A stretch of 64,000 nucleotides of DNA, from positions 62,001 to 126,000 of the forward strand of contig JAEWFZ010000014.1 of the NCBI GenBank assembly GCA_023388535.1, given 5' to 3'. This stretch comes from Bacillota bacterium (GTDB lineage: Bacteria; Bacillota_I; Bacilli_A; Erysipelotrichales; Erysipelotrichaceae). A program made the position numbers and the translations under genes. Shown here piece by piece: positions 49,630-56,479 of this stretch; positions within the stretch are counted from its first letter, which is position 1; each line of letters starts with the position of its first letter. The notes under the pieces are model-generated. The model ran no database searches, had not been told where the DNA came from, and saw nothing but the letters and a program-made list of their open reading frames with translations.

Positions 49630-49784
49630 CTAAACAACAAGCAGCACACAAAGCTGATAACCAGCGAGTTTGCCCCAAAGGAGTCCAATAGTCTAGCTGC
49701 GAAGACAAACGACGAAGGCAAACTCCACTATCGGTAACTTGTGTCCATTTGTTGATAGCCGTTAACAACAAAGGAGAAATTATT
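49630..49784 (+). promoter_or_regulatory. Structured rpsD (S4) leader RNA
   Basis: The leader shows a nested helix set: ACACAA (49646-49651) with TTGTGT (49739-49744), and inside it the 9-bp GAGTTTGCC (49666-49674) with GGCAAACTC (49717-49725). It ends at AAAGGAG before the ATG. S4 represses its own mRNA in Firmicutes through a leader of this kind; the exact fold was not verified. Confidence 0.7.
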
Positions 49785-50387
49785 ATGGCACGTCTAAAAG
49801 GACCTACCTGGAAAGTTGCTCGTCGTCTATCCTTCTCAATTTTAGAAACTGGAGAAGAATTAAAACGTCGTCCCTATGCCCCTGGCCAACACGGTCAAAG
49901 TCGTAGAAGAAAACTTTCTGACTATGGTACACAATTACGCGAAAAACAACGCGTCCGTCATTTATATCAATTAAATGAACGTCAATTCTTCAACACCTAT
50001 AACAGAGCCATCAAAATGGATGGCGTTGCAGGTCATAACTTACTAAACTTATTAGAGTCTCGCTTAGACAATATCGTCTATCGCATGAACTTGGCTAGAA
50101 CCCGTCGTGGCGCCCGTCAATTGGTCTCTCACGGTCACATCCTAGTCGATGGTAAGAAAGTGGATATTCCTTCTTATACTTTAAAACCAGGACAAACAGT
50201 TGAAGTAAAAGAATCAAGTCGTAAAATGGCTAGTATTACGGAAGCATTAGAAGCTAGCGTTTCCACCCTTGATTTTGTCTCTTTCGATAAAGAAACGAAA
50301 AAAGGAAAATACCTCCGTTTACCAGAACGTAGCGAACTTAACCAAGAGCTAAACGAAGCCTTAGTTATCGAGTTCTATTCGAGATAA
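49785..50387 (+). CDS. rpsD: 30S ribosomal protein S4
   Basis: S4 nucleates 30S assembly on 16S rRNA and is an autoregulator. The 200-residue protein starts MARLKGPTWKVARRL and includes YAPGQHGQSRRRKLSDYG and the S4 domain LESRLDNIVYRMNLA...ARQLVSHGHILVDGKKV. It lacks N-terminal zinc cysteines. The ATG at 49785 has AAAGGAG nine bases upstream; an earlier in-frame start at 49749 lies in the leader and does not fit the family. It is transcribed alone with its own terminator. Confidence 0.97.
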   Translation: MARLKGPTWKVARRLSFSILETGEELKRRPYAPGQHGQSRRRKLSDYGTQLREKQRVRHLYQLNERQFFNTYNRAIKMDGVAGHNLLNLLESRLDNIVYRMNLARTRRGARQLVSHGHILVDGKKVDIPSYTLKPGQTVEVKESSRKMASITEALEASVSTLDFVSFDKETKKGKYLRLPERSELNQELNEALVIEFYSR

Positions 50388-50407
50388 TCGATTCAAAAGC
50401 TTGCAGC

Positions 50408-50434
50408 AACCACACCTTCGGGTGTGGTTTTTTT
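50408..50434 (+). terminator. rpsD terminator
   Basis: AACCACACC-TTCG-GGTGTGGTT followed by T5-T7, 20 bases after the stop; a very strong stem with a stable UUCG loop. Confidence 0.92.
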
Positions 50435-50435
50435 A

Positions 50436-50464
50436 TTGTAATAAGGGGGCTTATTCGCTAGAAT
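50436..50464 (+). promoter_or_regulatory. moxR operon promoter
   Basis: -35 TTGTAA (50436-50441), 17-base spacer, -10 TAGAAT (50459-50464), just after the rpsD terminator and 22 bases before the moxR ATG. Confidence 0.6.
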
Positions 50465-50486
50465 AAAGCCAAGGAGTTATCTAATT

Positions 50487-51419
50487 ATGAATATGACCAT
50501 CATCGATCAGCTTAAATCAACGCTTAATCAGTATATTATTGGTAAAGAAACGGCTATTGAACTTTTATTAATAGCTTTGTTAGCTAAAGGCCATGTTCTC
50601 ATTGAAGATGTGCCGGGCATTGGCAAGACAACTATGGTCAATGCTTTAGCGAAATCCTTAGATTTGAGTTTTAATCGCATCCAATTCACCCCCGATTTGA
50701 TGCCTTCTGATATCACTGGTTTTAATTTATATAATCCCAAACTGAGTGACTTTGTCTTTCAGCCAGGAGCAATCATGGCTCAATTAGTCTTAGCCGATGA
50801 AATCAATCGTTCCTCACCGAAAACACAATCCGCACTTCTAGAAGCCATGCAAGAATATCAAGTCACCGTCGATCAAGTGACTTACGATATTCCCCAGCCT
50901 TTTATGGTATTAGCCACTCAAAATCCCATCGAGTACGTAGGAACTTATCCGTTACCAGAAGCTCAATTGGATCGTTTTATGCTGAAAATTACGTTGGGTT
51001 ATCCCAATCATCAAGAAGAACTTCAAATTCTAGAAACCTATGGGGACGCCCAGCCTTTGGATTATTTATCGGCGATTGCCACTCGTGATCAAATCTTAGC
51101 CTTACAAGAGAAAGCCCAAACCATCTATATTAGCGATAGTTTGAAAGCGTATTTGATTGAAATCATTCAGGCGACCCGTAATCATCCTCAATTAAAGCTT
51201 GGTGCTAGTCCTCGAGCTTCACTGATGTTATTAAAAGCGGCTAAGGCACGCGCTTTAATTTACAATCGTGACTATGTATTGCCCGAAGATATCCAAGCAC
51301 TGGTTAAGCCAGTATTAAATCATCGCGTCCAAATTAGCGCCAGCGCCAAATTGGAAGATCAAAATATTGAGTTGCTGTTAGACGAAATTATCAACCAAAT
51401 TAAAAGTCCAAGACAATGA
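50487..51419 (+). CDS. MoxR-type AAA+ ATPase
   Basis: MoxR proteins act as chaperones, often for partners with von Willebrand or DUF58 domains. The 310-residue protein has Walker A EDVPGIGKTTM (about 40-50), Walker B LVLADEINRSSPKTQSALLEAM, and sensor motifs FMVLATQNPIEYVGTYPLPEAQLDRF. AAGGAG precedes the ATG. It is first in a three-gene operon with a DUF58 protein and a transglutaminase-like membrane protein, as in Bacillus yeaC-yeaD-yebA. Confidence 0.93.
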   Translation: MNMTIIDQLKSTLNQYIIGKETAIELLLIALLAKGHVLIEDVPGIGKTTMVNALAKSLDLSFNRIQFTPDLMPSDITGFNLYNPKLSDFVFQPGAIMAQLVLADEINRSSPKTQSALLEAMQEYQVTVDQVTYDIPQPFMVLATQNPIEYVGTYPLPEAQLDRFMLKITLGYPNHQEELQILETYGDAQPLDYLSAIATRDQILALQEKAQTIYISDSLKAYLIEIIQATRNHPQLKLGASPRASLMLLKAAKARALIYNRDYVLPEDIQALVKPVLNHRVQISASAKLEDQNIELLLDEIINQIKSPRQ

Positions 51420-52501
51420 TTCGTTTTAAGTTTGTTATCTGGGTTATCGTTACGATAGCCGCCATTCTTAGCGCTTCTACGCAACCGCGTAGTTTTGTAC
51501 ATTATGTTATTAACTTACTTTTGTTGATGCCCTTTTTTGCTCTAGGTCATCTTTTTTATAGTCTCAAGCACTTAAAAGTACAATTACTTAGTCAGCAGAA
51601 AACACTTTTGCGTAATGAAATCGGTAATTGGCAACTAATTGTTACCAATTCGTCTAGTATAAATACTATACGATTGATACATTTGCGAGAAAGTTATATC
51701 CTAAGTCCTAATACTAGCTTTGAACTAAACTACCCAACACCCGCTCAACATGTCGGTTATCTATATCCTAATATTGATACAAAGTTGAAGATTGTTGATT
51801 TGTTTGGTTTATTTAGCAAGCGAATCGCTTTACCAAAAGCAAGCGTAGCTTATGTCTTACCGTTTACCCATTCCAAACATAACACTTCTTTTGATGGTAA
51901 TTTAGAGGAATATAAAAAACAACAAATAAGTCGTCCCTTTAGCTTAGAGGAAGAAGAGTTAGATAGCATCTTTCCTTTGGATCCTAGTTTTCCTTTGCGT
52001 CGTATACATTGGAAACTCTCGGCTCGACTTCAAGAATGGATGGTAAAACGATATTATCAAACCACCAATACGATACTAACCATCTTCTTAGAACTTGATT
52101 ATTTTGAACGGCTCGATTATCGCGATCAGTACTTAGACTTTATCGCTAATCTGTTAACGACCACTATCAAACAAGAAATAACAACCTATCTAATCGCTCA
52201 AAATAAAAAGATATTGATCGACAATTTAGAAGACAGTTTGTTGTTTTTAGCCAAATTAGAACAAGAAAGTAACCATTCACTGGACAGGATGTTAAAAGAA
52301 CATATTAATCATCGTCAACTCAATTTAATTGTTTTAAGTCATGCTAATATGAGCAATTATCAAACCCTTTTAGACTATGAAAAATACTTCGAACAAACAC
52401 AAATCATTCAATTTCTTAAGCCAACATCGACTTTAGAAATCCCTTCCGTCTTAGCACAAATAGCAATTATTTCTTTGGAGTATGAAGATGAAGCAAATTA
52501 A
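51416..52501 (+). CDS. DUF58 domain protein (MoxR partner)
   Basis: The 361-residue protein has two N-terminal transmembrane segments (about 5-45) and a middle region with FPLDPSFPLRRIHWKLSARLQEWMVKRYYQT, a variant of the DUF58 signature (RxIxWxxxARxxxLxVKxF). The function is not known in detail; partners of MoxR are proposed to act in envelope or stress processes. It overlaps moxR by ATGA and the transglutaminase gene by 14 bp, so the three proteins are probably made together. Confidence 0.87.
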   Translation: MIRFKFVIWVIVTIAAILSASTQPRSFVHYVINLLLLMPFFALGHLFYSLKHLKVQLLSQQKTLLRNEIGNWQLIVTNSSSINTIRLIHLRESYILSPNTSFELNYPTPAQHVGYLYPNIDTKLKIVDLFGLFSKRIALPKASVAYVLPFTHSKHNTSFDGNLEEYKKQQISRPFSLEEEELDSIFPLDPSFPLRRIHWKLSARLQEWMVKRYYQTTNTILTIFLELDYFERLDYRDQYLDFIANLLTTTIKQEITTYLIAQNKKILIDNLEDSLLFLAKLEQESNHSLDRMLKEHINHRQLNLIVLSHANMSNYQTLLDYEKYFEQTQIIQFLKPTSTLEIPSVLAQIAIISLEYEDEAN

Positions 52502-54797
52502 AACAAACTATCTCATTAATAGTCTTTTTTATGGATTAATTGCGATTGTGTTTTCACTGATTTTAGATCAGTGGCTGTTTACCTTTCTTAATATTTCTCA
52601 ACCATTTTTAAACATCAGCATAGATTTAAAAATAATTTTAACGGTGATTTTGATTTTAATCTTTTATGATTATCGACTTAGTGCTTTACTTTTGGCTCTA
52701 GGTATTGTGATTTCTCTTTTGTTTTGGATGGTTTCCTTAAATACCTTGATCGATTGGTTTCAGTTAATTCAATCGTTTATCTTAGAATTTCGATATAGTA
52801 GTTACTGGATCCTTTACGAAACCGGATTGATTCAAAACATGCCGTCTTTGACGCCATATTTTATTGGACTATTTAGCTTAGTTCTAAGTTGGCTCTTGGT
52901 CTTTGTTTTTGCTAATGGTTTTCTTTCATTGTTGATCTTGGTGGCCCCTCTTTTCTTTATTCCTAATATTGTTGAATTGAGTGATTGGCGTTGGTATTTA
53001 TTTTTAGGCTTGGGACTTAGTTTATTAATTCATTTTAAAGCCTATAGTGGATCGCTGCGCAAAGCTAAAACTAATTTCCTTATGTTGCTGGTTTTCGCTT
53101 TAAGTATAACCTCTATGACCCTAGGACTTAGTCAAATTTTGGATGAAAACTTTTTCTTTAACCAGAGCTTATATGAGTATTTTAGTGATGAAAGTATTAT
53201 AAACCGTTCCTTTATTGATCCCTTTAGCTTGCATCATGCTGGCTACTATGGGGCCGATCGCATCATCGGTGGTAGTGTCTCGATTTCTGAAACTTCAGTG
53301 ATGACTATCGGCGTCGACAACAATAAAGGTTCGTTTTATTTGCGGGGACCAGTTTATGGTCAATTTAGAAATAATCGCTGGGAATATAGCAGTCAAGCGG
53401 AGCTGCTTCCGTTTTATAATTTACGGCGAGATGCTTCCAATTTAGATCCGTTTTTATCGGGTGCCCAAGCCCAAGCGTTTAATTATAACGTACTGGATTC
53501 TATGAAGAGTGAAGAGATATTGATGATTCCCCATATCTATAGCATGAAGATGCTCTTTCATCCAGGAATCCCCTTTAATATCAGTAGTAATATAAACGAT
53601 GAGAAAAAATTCTATTTCAACGCCGCTGGTGAAGTTTTTAGTAAAGAATCCATTACCGAATCGATTACCATCAATGGACAATTCTCAAAAACCCGTGAAA
53701 TCTTAGAAACGATTAATAGCAACCAAATCAGCTATTTTCCAAGACCGAATCAAACGACCTACAAACCATTATTAGATAAATACGACCCTCAACTTTCCTT
53801 CTGGGTCTATCAAAGCCAAGATGATTTAGCAATGCGAATCATGAACATCATCGATCATTTTAAATCCAACTATGAGTATTCTTTAACGGTCCAGTCCATT
53901 CCTAGAGGGAAAGACTTCATTGAAACCTTTTTAGCCGAACAAAAAGGCTATTGCGTCTATTATGGTTCCTTATTAACCTTGTTGTTACAAGATATGGGCG
54001 TAAAAGCGCGCTATGTCGAAGGCTATGTAGTCCCTAGTACTTCCTTTAGCCTTGATCAAAATACGAATATATCTTTGCGCCGTTTGTCCCACGCTAGCGC
54101 TCATGCGTGGACGGAGATTTTTGTCGAACCTTATGGCTGGATTATCTTAGATGCTACCCCAAGCTCGCATTTATCCTATTTAGAAAGCTATCGTTCACCG
54201 CATATCCCAAGCGATACACCAAGCGATGAAGATCCAACAACCCCATTGCCACCAAACGAAACGGAAATTGAAGCCCCTACTCAACCGATAGAAACTAAGC
54301 CAGATACCAGCGTTCCTATCGAAACAACTCCGCCAACAACTTCGGAAACGCTCAGTAATCATCTGCGGCAAATCCTTTGGTTTACTTTGCTATTAGTATT
54401 ATCTTTGGGATTTGTCGAGCGTTTTCTGTCCTATAAGCGGCGCCTGGATACCGATTATCTGCTCGCTCAAAACAAATATTTAGCAACTGATTTAGTGAAA
54501 AAAATCTGGTTAGATATGTTGAGGATTACCAATAATCATCGAGACCTTTCTCAACCAAGCTTAACCGTCAATCAAATCTTTGATATTATGATAGAGCAAT
54601 ACGCTATTTCCGATCGAAATATGGTGCAAAAGGCGCGCAATACCCTTTTGCAAGTCCTCTTTAATCGGCCAGAGCAGAGCGATCTCGAATTAGAAGACTT
54701 TCTCACCTTCTATCGCTATCTCCAAAGACGCTCCCAACGCAACACCCATCCTATCTTACATTTCATCCGTAGATTTATCTTCGGACCTCATTTTTAA
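52488..54797 (+). CDS. Transglutaminase-like membrane protein
   Basis: The 769-residue protein has about six to eight N-terminal transmembrane helices (to about 220) and an extracytoplasmic transglutaminase-like domain. The catalytic triad is Cys in KGYCVYYGSL, His in ASAHAWTEIFVEPYGW and Asp in LDATP. A Pro/Thr/Glu-rich linker, one more transmembrane helix (about 625) and a cytoplasmic tail resembling DUF4129 follow. It probably modifies or cross-links surface proteins or acts as a protease; substrate unknown. I use the ATG at 52488 because GGAG is seven bases upstream. It is the third gene of the moxR operon. Confidence 0.88.
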   Translation: MKQIKTNYLINSLFYGLIAIVFSLILDQWLFTFLNISQPFLNISIDLKIILTVILILIFYDYRLSALLLALGIVISLLFWMVSLNTLIDWFQLIQSFILEFRYSSYWILYETGLIQNMPSLTPYFIGLFSLVLSWLLVFVFANGFLSLLILVAPLFFIPNIVELSDWRWYLFLGLGLSLLIHFKAYSGSLRKAKTNFLMLLVFALSITSMTLGLSQILDENFFFNQSLYEYFSDESIINRSFIDPFSLHHAGYYGADRIIGGSVSISETSVMTIGVDNNKGSFYLRGPVYGQFRNNRWEYSSQAELLPFYNLRRDASNLDPFLSGAQAQAFNYNVLDSMKSEEILMIPHIYSMKMLFHPGIPFNISSNINDEKKFYFNAAGEVFSKESITESITINGQFSKTREILETINSNQISYFPRPNQTTYKPLLDKYDPQLSFWVYQSQDDLAMRIMNIIDHFKSNYEYSLTVQSIPRGKDFIETFLAEQKGYCVYYGSLLTLLLQDMGVKARYVEGYVVPSTSFSLDQNTNISLRRLSHASAHAWTEIFVEPYGWIILDATPSSHLSYLESYRSPHIPSDTPSDEDPTTPLPPNETEIEAPTQPIETKPDTSVPIETTPPTTSETLSNHLRQILWFTLLLVLSLGFVERFLSYKRRLDTDYLLAQNKYLATDLVKKIWLDMLRITNNHRDLSQPSLTVNQIFDIMIEQYAISDRNMVQKARNTLLQVLFNRPEQSDLELEDFLTFYRYLQRRSQRNTHPILHFIRRFIFGPHF

Positions 54798-54808
54798 AAG
54801 GAGTTATT

Positions 54809-55642
54809 ATGAAATCCATCCTTGTTTTACATAGCTTTGCGGCGCATGGTCATATGGCGGCCAATATCGTCTTACCGATTCTAAAAGCCGGTAAGCTGGA
54901 TCCCACCTACCTGCCGACAACGCTATTATCTACCCATACCGCCTATCCTAACCCCACCATTCACTCCCAAGACGATTTTGTCAAGTCAGCTTTAGAGCAT
55001 TTTGAGACGCTGGATATTGGCTTTGATAGCATCCTTTGTGGGTATTGTTATAGTGTCGATTTAATTAGGCTTTTAACCGCTTATTTAAAAACGCAAAACC
55101 AAGTTCTAAAAGTGGTCGATCCAGTTATGGGTGATCATGGAAAATTATATTCTAATTTAAGTCAAGACCATGTCCTTGCCTTTCGAGAGTTAATCAAAGA
55201 AGCGGATGTCATCACTCCGAATTTGACCGAATCTTTATTACTAGCGGATATCCCCTATCCAGAAACACAACCGCTTACGGATGAAATCATCATTGAACTA
55301 ATCAACAAGCTTAGCGATTTGACCGAAGCTTGGATTGTTATAAAAGGTTTAGCGGAAAGTGATACGACCCTTTCAAATCTGATTATCAAAAACCGCAAAA
55401 TTGTAAATAAATTTGTCCATCCTTTCCGTCCCCATTCGTTTTTTGGTTCTGGGGATTTGTTTGTATCTTTAATTACTTTACAACTACTTCATGGCATAGA
55501 ACTGGGAGTTGCAGTTGAAAATAGCGGTAATCTTGTCATTAAAGCTTTAGACGATAGCTTAAACGATGCAAATAACCAATTAAAAGGTATTGAAATTTAT
55601 CATATACTCGCTGAGGTCTATCAGTTAGTTCAAAAAAAATAA
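54809..55642 (+). CDS. Pyridoxal/pyridoxamine kinase-like (PdxY/PdxK type)
   Basis: It should phosphorylate a B6 vitamer for PLP salvage. The ribokinase-fold protein of 277 residues has VDPVMGDHGKLY (about 105-116), ITPNLTESLLL and the anion-hole motif FFGSGDLFVSLI near residue 215, typical of PdxY/PdxK. The N-terminal HSFAAHGHMAA differs from the usual SQVxxGHVG, so another HMP-kinase-like substrate is possible. AAAGGAG precedes the ATG, 11 bases after the transglutaminase gene, so it may be in the same operon. The cysteine desulfurase nearby would use PLP. Confidence 0.82.
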   Translation: MKSILVLHSFAAHGHMAANIVLPILKAGKLDPTYLPTTLLSTHTAYPNPTIHSQDDFVKSALEHFETLDIGFDSILCGYCYSVDLIRLLTAYLKTQNQVLKVVDPVMGDHGKLYSNLSQDHVLAFRELIKEADVITPNLTESLLLADIPYPETQPLTDEIIIELINKLSDLTEAWIVIKGLAESDTTLSNLIIKNRKIVNKFVHPFRPHSFFGSGDLFVSLITLQLLHGIELGVAVENSGNLVIKALDDSLNDANNQLKGIEIYHILAEVYQLVQKK

Positions 55643-55670
55643 CAACGTAATCGTTGCTATTTTCTTTTTT
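55639..55670. terminator. Bidirectional terminator
   Basis: ATAACAACG-TAAT-CGTTGCTAT with one A-C mismatch; T-rich tail on the plus side (TTTCTTTTTT) and a run of A on the other, so it serves the kinase gene and the convergent yneF. Confidence 0.7.
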
Positions 55671-55899
55671 GTTTTGCTTTTTCTCTTTCTTTTTCTGTTT
55701 TTACGCCCATCGAGCTCATGACTTGTCGAATCTGAGCTTCAGAGGGCTTACGACCCATCTGCATGAACATGGCTCGAATCATTTTTTCATTAATCGGTGG
55801 ATTTTCTTCGACCTGCTTAATGAAGAAACGACGGGTAAAATAGAAAGTTACCGCTGCAGCCACGACTGCACCTAGTAAAAAATATAATAATTGTTGCAT
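55657..55899 (-). CDS. yneF: YneF family (UPF0154) small membrane protein
   Basis: The 80-residue protein has an N-terminal transmembrane helix (about 4-22) followed by the family core FIKQVEENPPINEKMIRAMFMQMGRKPSEAQIRQVM and a basic tail. The family is conserved in low-GC Firmicutes and its function is unknown. GGCGGTG precedes the ATG. Its promoter region carries an 8-bp perfect dyad over the -10 box, suggesting repression. Confidence 0.88.
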   Translation of the reverse strand: MQQLLYFLLGAVVAAAVTFYFTRRFFIKQVEENPPINEKMIRAMFMQMGRKPSEAQIRQVMSSMGVKTEKEREKAKQKRK

Positions 55900-55912
55900 A
55901 CTGTCACCGCCT

Positions 55913-55956
55913 TTGTTACATTTCTTATTGTAACAAAATATCTACTAAAGATTCAA
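55913..55956 (-). promoter_or_regulatory. yneF promoter with overlapping dyad (operator candidate)
   Basis: Minus strand: -35 TTGAAT (55951-55956), 18-base spacer, -10 TACAAT (55927-55932). The dyad TTGTTACA-N8-TGTAACAA (55913-55936) has perfect 8-bp arms, and its right arm overlaps the -10 box. It is a repressor-site candidate or, in the RNA, a 5' hairpin. Confidence 0.55.
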
Positions 55957-55971
55957 GCTAACCGCGATTTC

Positions 55972-55980
55972 TGCTAAAAT
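55972..55980 (+). promoter_or_regulatory. GIY-YIG gene promoter (extended -10, leaderless start)
   Basis: TGC-TAAAAT ends at 55980, so transcription should begin about 55987, the ATG itself. No ribosome site precedes the ATG. Confidence 0.5.
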
Positions 55981-55986
55981 ATACTT

Positions 55987-56235
55987 ATGCATTATATTTA
56001 TATACTCCGTTGTAACGATGAAACCTTGTATACCGGTTATACCATCGATCTAAAGCAACGTTTAAAAGCCCACAATCAAAAATTAGGTGCTCGCTACACG
56101 CGCGCACGCCTACCGGTCGAGCTGGTTTATCATGAAGTTTTTGATAACAAATCGGAGGCTTTAAAGCGCGAATATCAGATAAAACAACTGAGTCGACAAG
56201 AAAAATTAATACTTATTCAAAAAAAAGATGATTAA
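55987..56235 (+). CDS. GIY-YIG domain nuclease-like protein (UPF0213)
   Basis: The 82-residue protein has the GIY-YIG elements YIYILRCNDETLYTGYT (tyrosines about 3-17), RLKAHNQKLGARYTRARLP and the conserved Glu in KSEALKREYQIKQL. Family members such as YhbQ/YazA are thought to act on DNA ends or repair intermediates; the role is not settled. No ribosome site is seen upstream, and a -10 box lies six bases before the ATG, so the mRNA may be leaderless. It ends inside a bidirectional terminator. Confidence 0.9.
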   Translation: MHYIYILRCNDETLYTGYTIDLKQRLKAHNQKLGARYTRARLPVELVYHEVFDNKSEALKREYQIKQLSRQEKLILIQKKDD

Positions 56236-56244
56236 CATCTTTTT
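56219..56244. terminator. Bidirectional terminator of the GIY-YIG gene and the minus-strand RNA
   Basis: AAAAAGATG-ATTAA-CATCTTTTT, a 9-bp stem with A and T tracts on both sides. It serves the GIY-YIG gene on the plus strand and the structured RNA on the minus strand. Confidence 0.8.
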
Positions 56245-56414
56245 ACTCTAAAAGCTAACGAAAACCAAAAGGGCTGATATTATTCCCTGTATGTACAGGT
56301 GGGTTTCCTGCCACCAGTTTGGGATTCCCATTCGAAATGGGCGTTCACGCTACCTTAGGCTTACCAGAATCCCTTATATCAAGATTGTGGAAATATATGT
56401 TTCTCCCTTTTGGT
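56245..56414 (-). ncRNA. Structured small RNA candidate, family unassigned (6S-like is one option)
   Basis: On the minus strand a promoter predicts a start at about 56414, exactly where a 9-bp closing stem begins (CCAAAAGGG 56405-56413 with CCCTTTTGG 56265-56273). Inside are TGATAT/ATATCA (56376-56381 with 56275-56280), GGGATTC/GAATCCC (56367-56373 with 56321-56327), hairpins CCCATT-TCG-AATGGG and CCTGT-ACAT-ACAGG, and a possible GGTGG/CCACC pair. A terminator follows. No open frame fits. Paired ends and size resemble 6S RNA, but the asymmetric 23-base loop and multibranch shape do not clearly match it. No plus-strand promoter is seen. Confidence 0.6.
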
Positions 56415-56420
56415 AAATTA

Positions 56421-56429
56421 ATTATAGCA
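56421..56429 (-). promoter_or_regulatory. Promoter of the structured RNA (extended -10)
   Basis: TGC-TATAAT on the minus strand, seven bases before the closing stem of the RNA; no clear -35 box. Confidence 0.65.
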
Positions 56430-56440
56430 TAAACTTCCTG

Positions 56441-56449
56441 TGATATAAT
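56441..56449 (+). promoter_or_regulatory. Helicase gene promoter (extended -10)
   Basis: TGA-TATAAT on the plus strand, about 30 bases before the helicase ATG and back to back with the RNA promoter. Confidence 0.6.
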
Positions 56450-56479
56450 ACCGTTAACAATCAAGGAGCAGTACCATCT

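Noticed and set aside
56245..56414. Plus-strand riboswitch or T-box controlling the helicase gene
   Set aside because: No promoter lies upstream on the plus strand after the GIY-YIG terminator, the helicase has its own -10 downstream, and no T-box or riboswitch core motif is seen.
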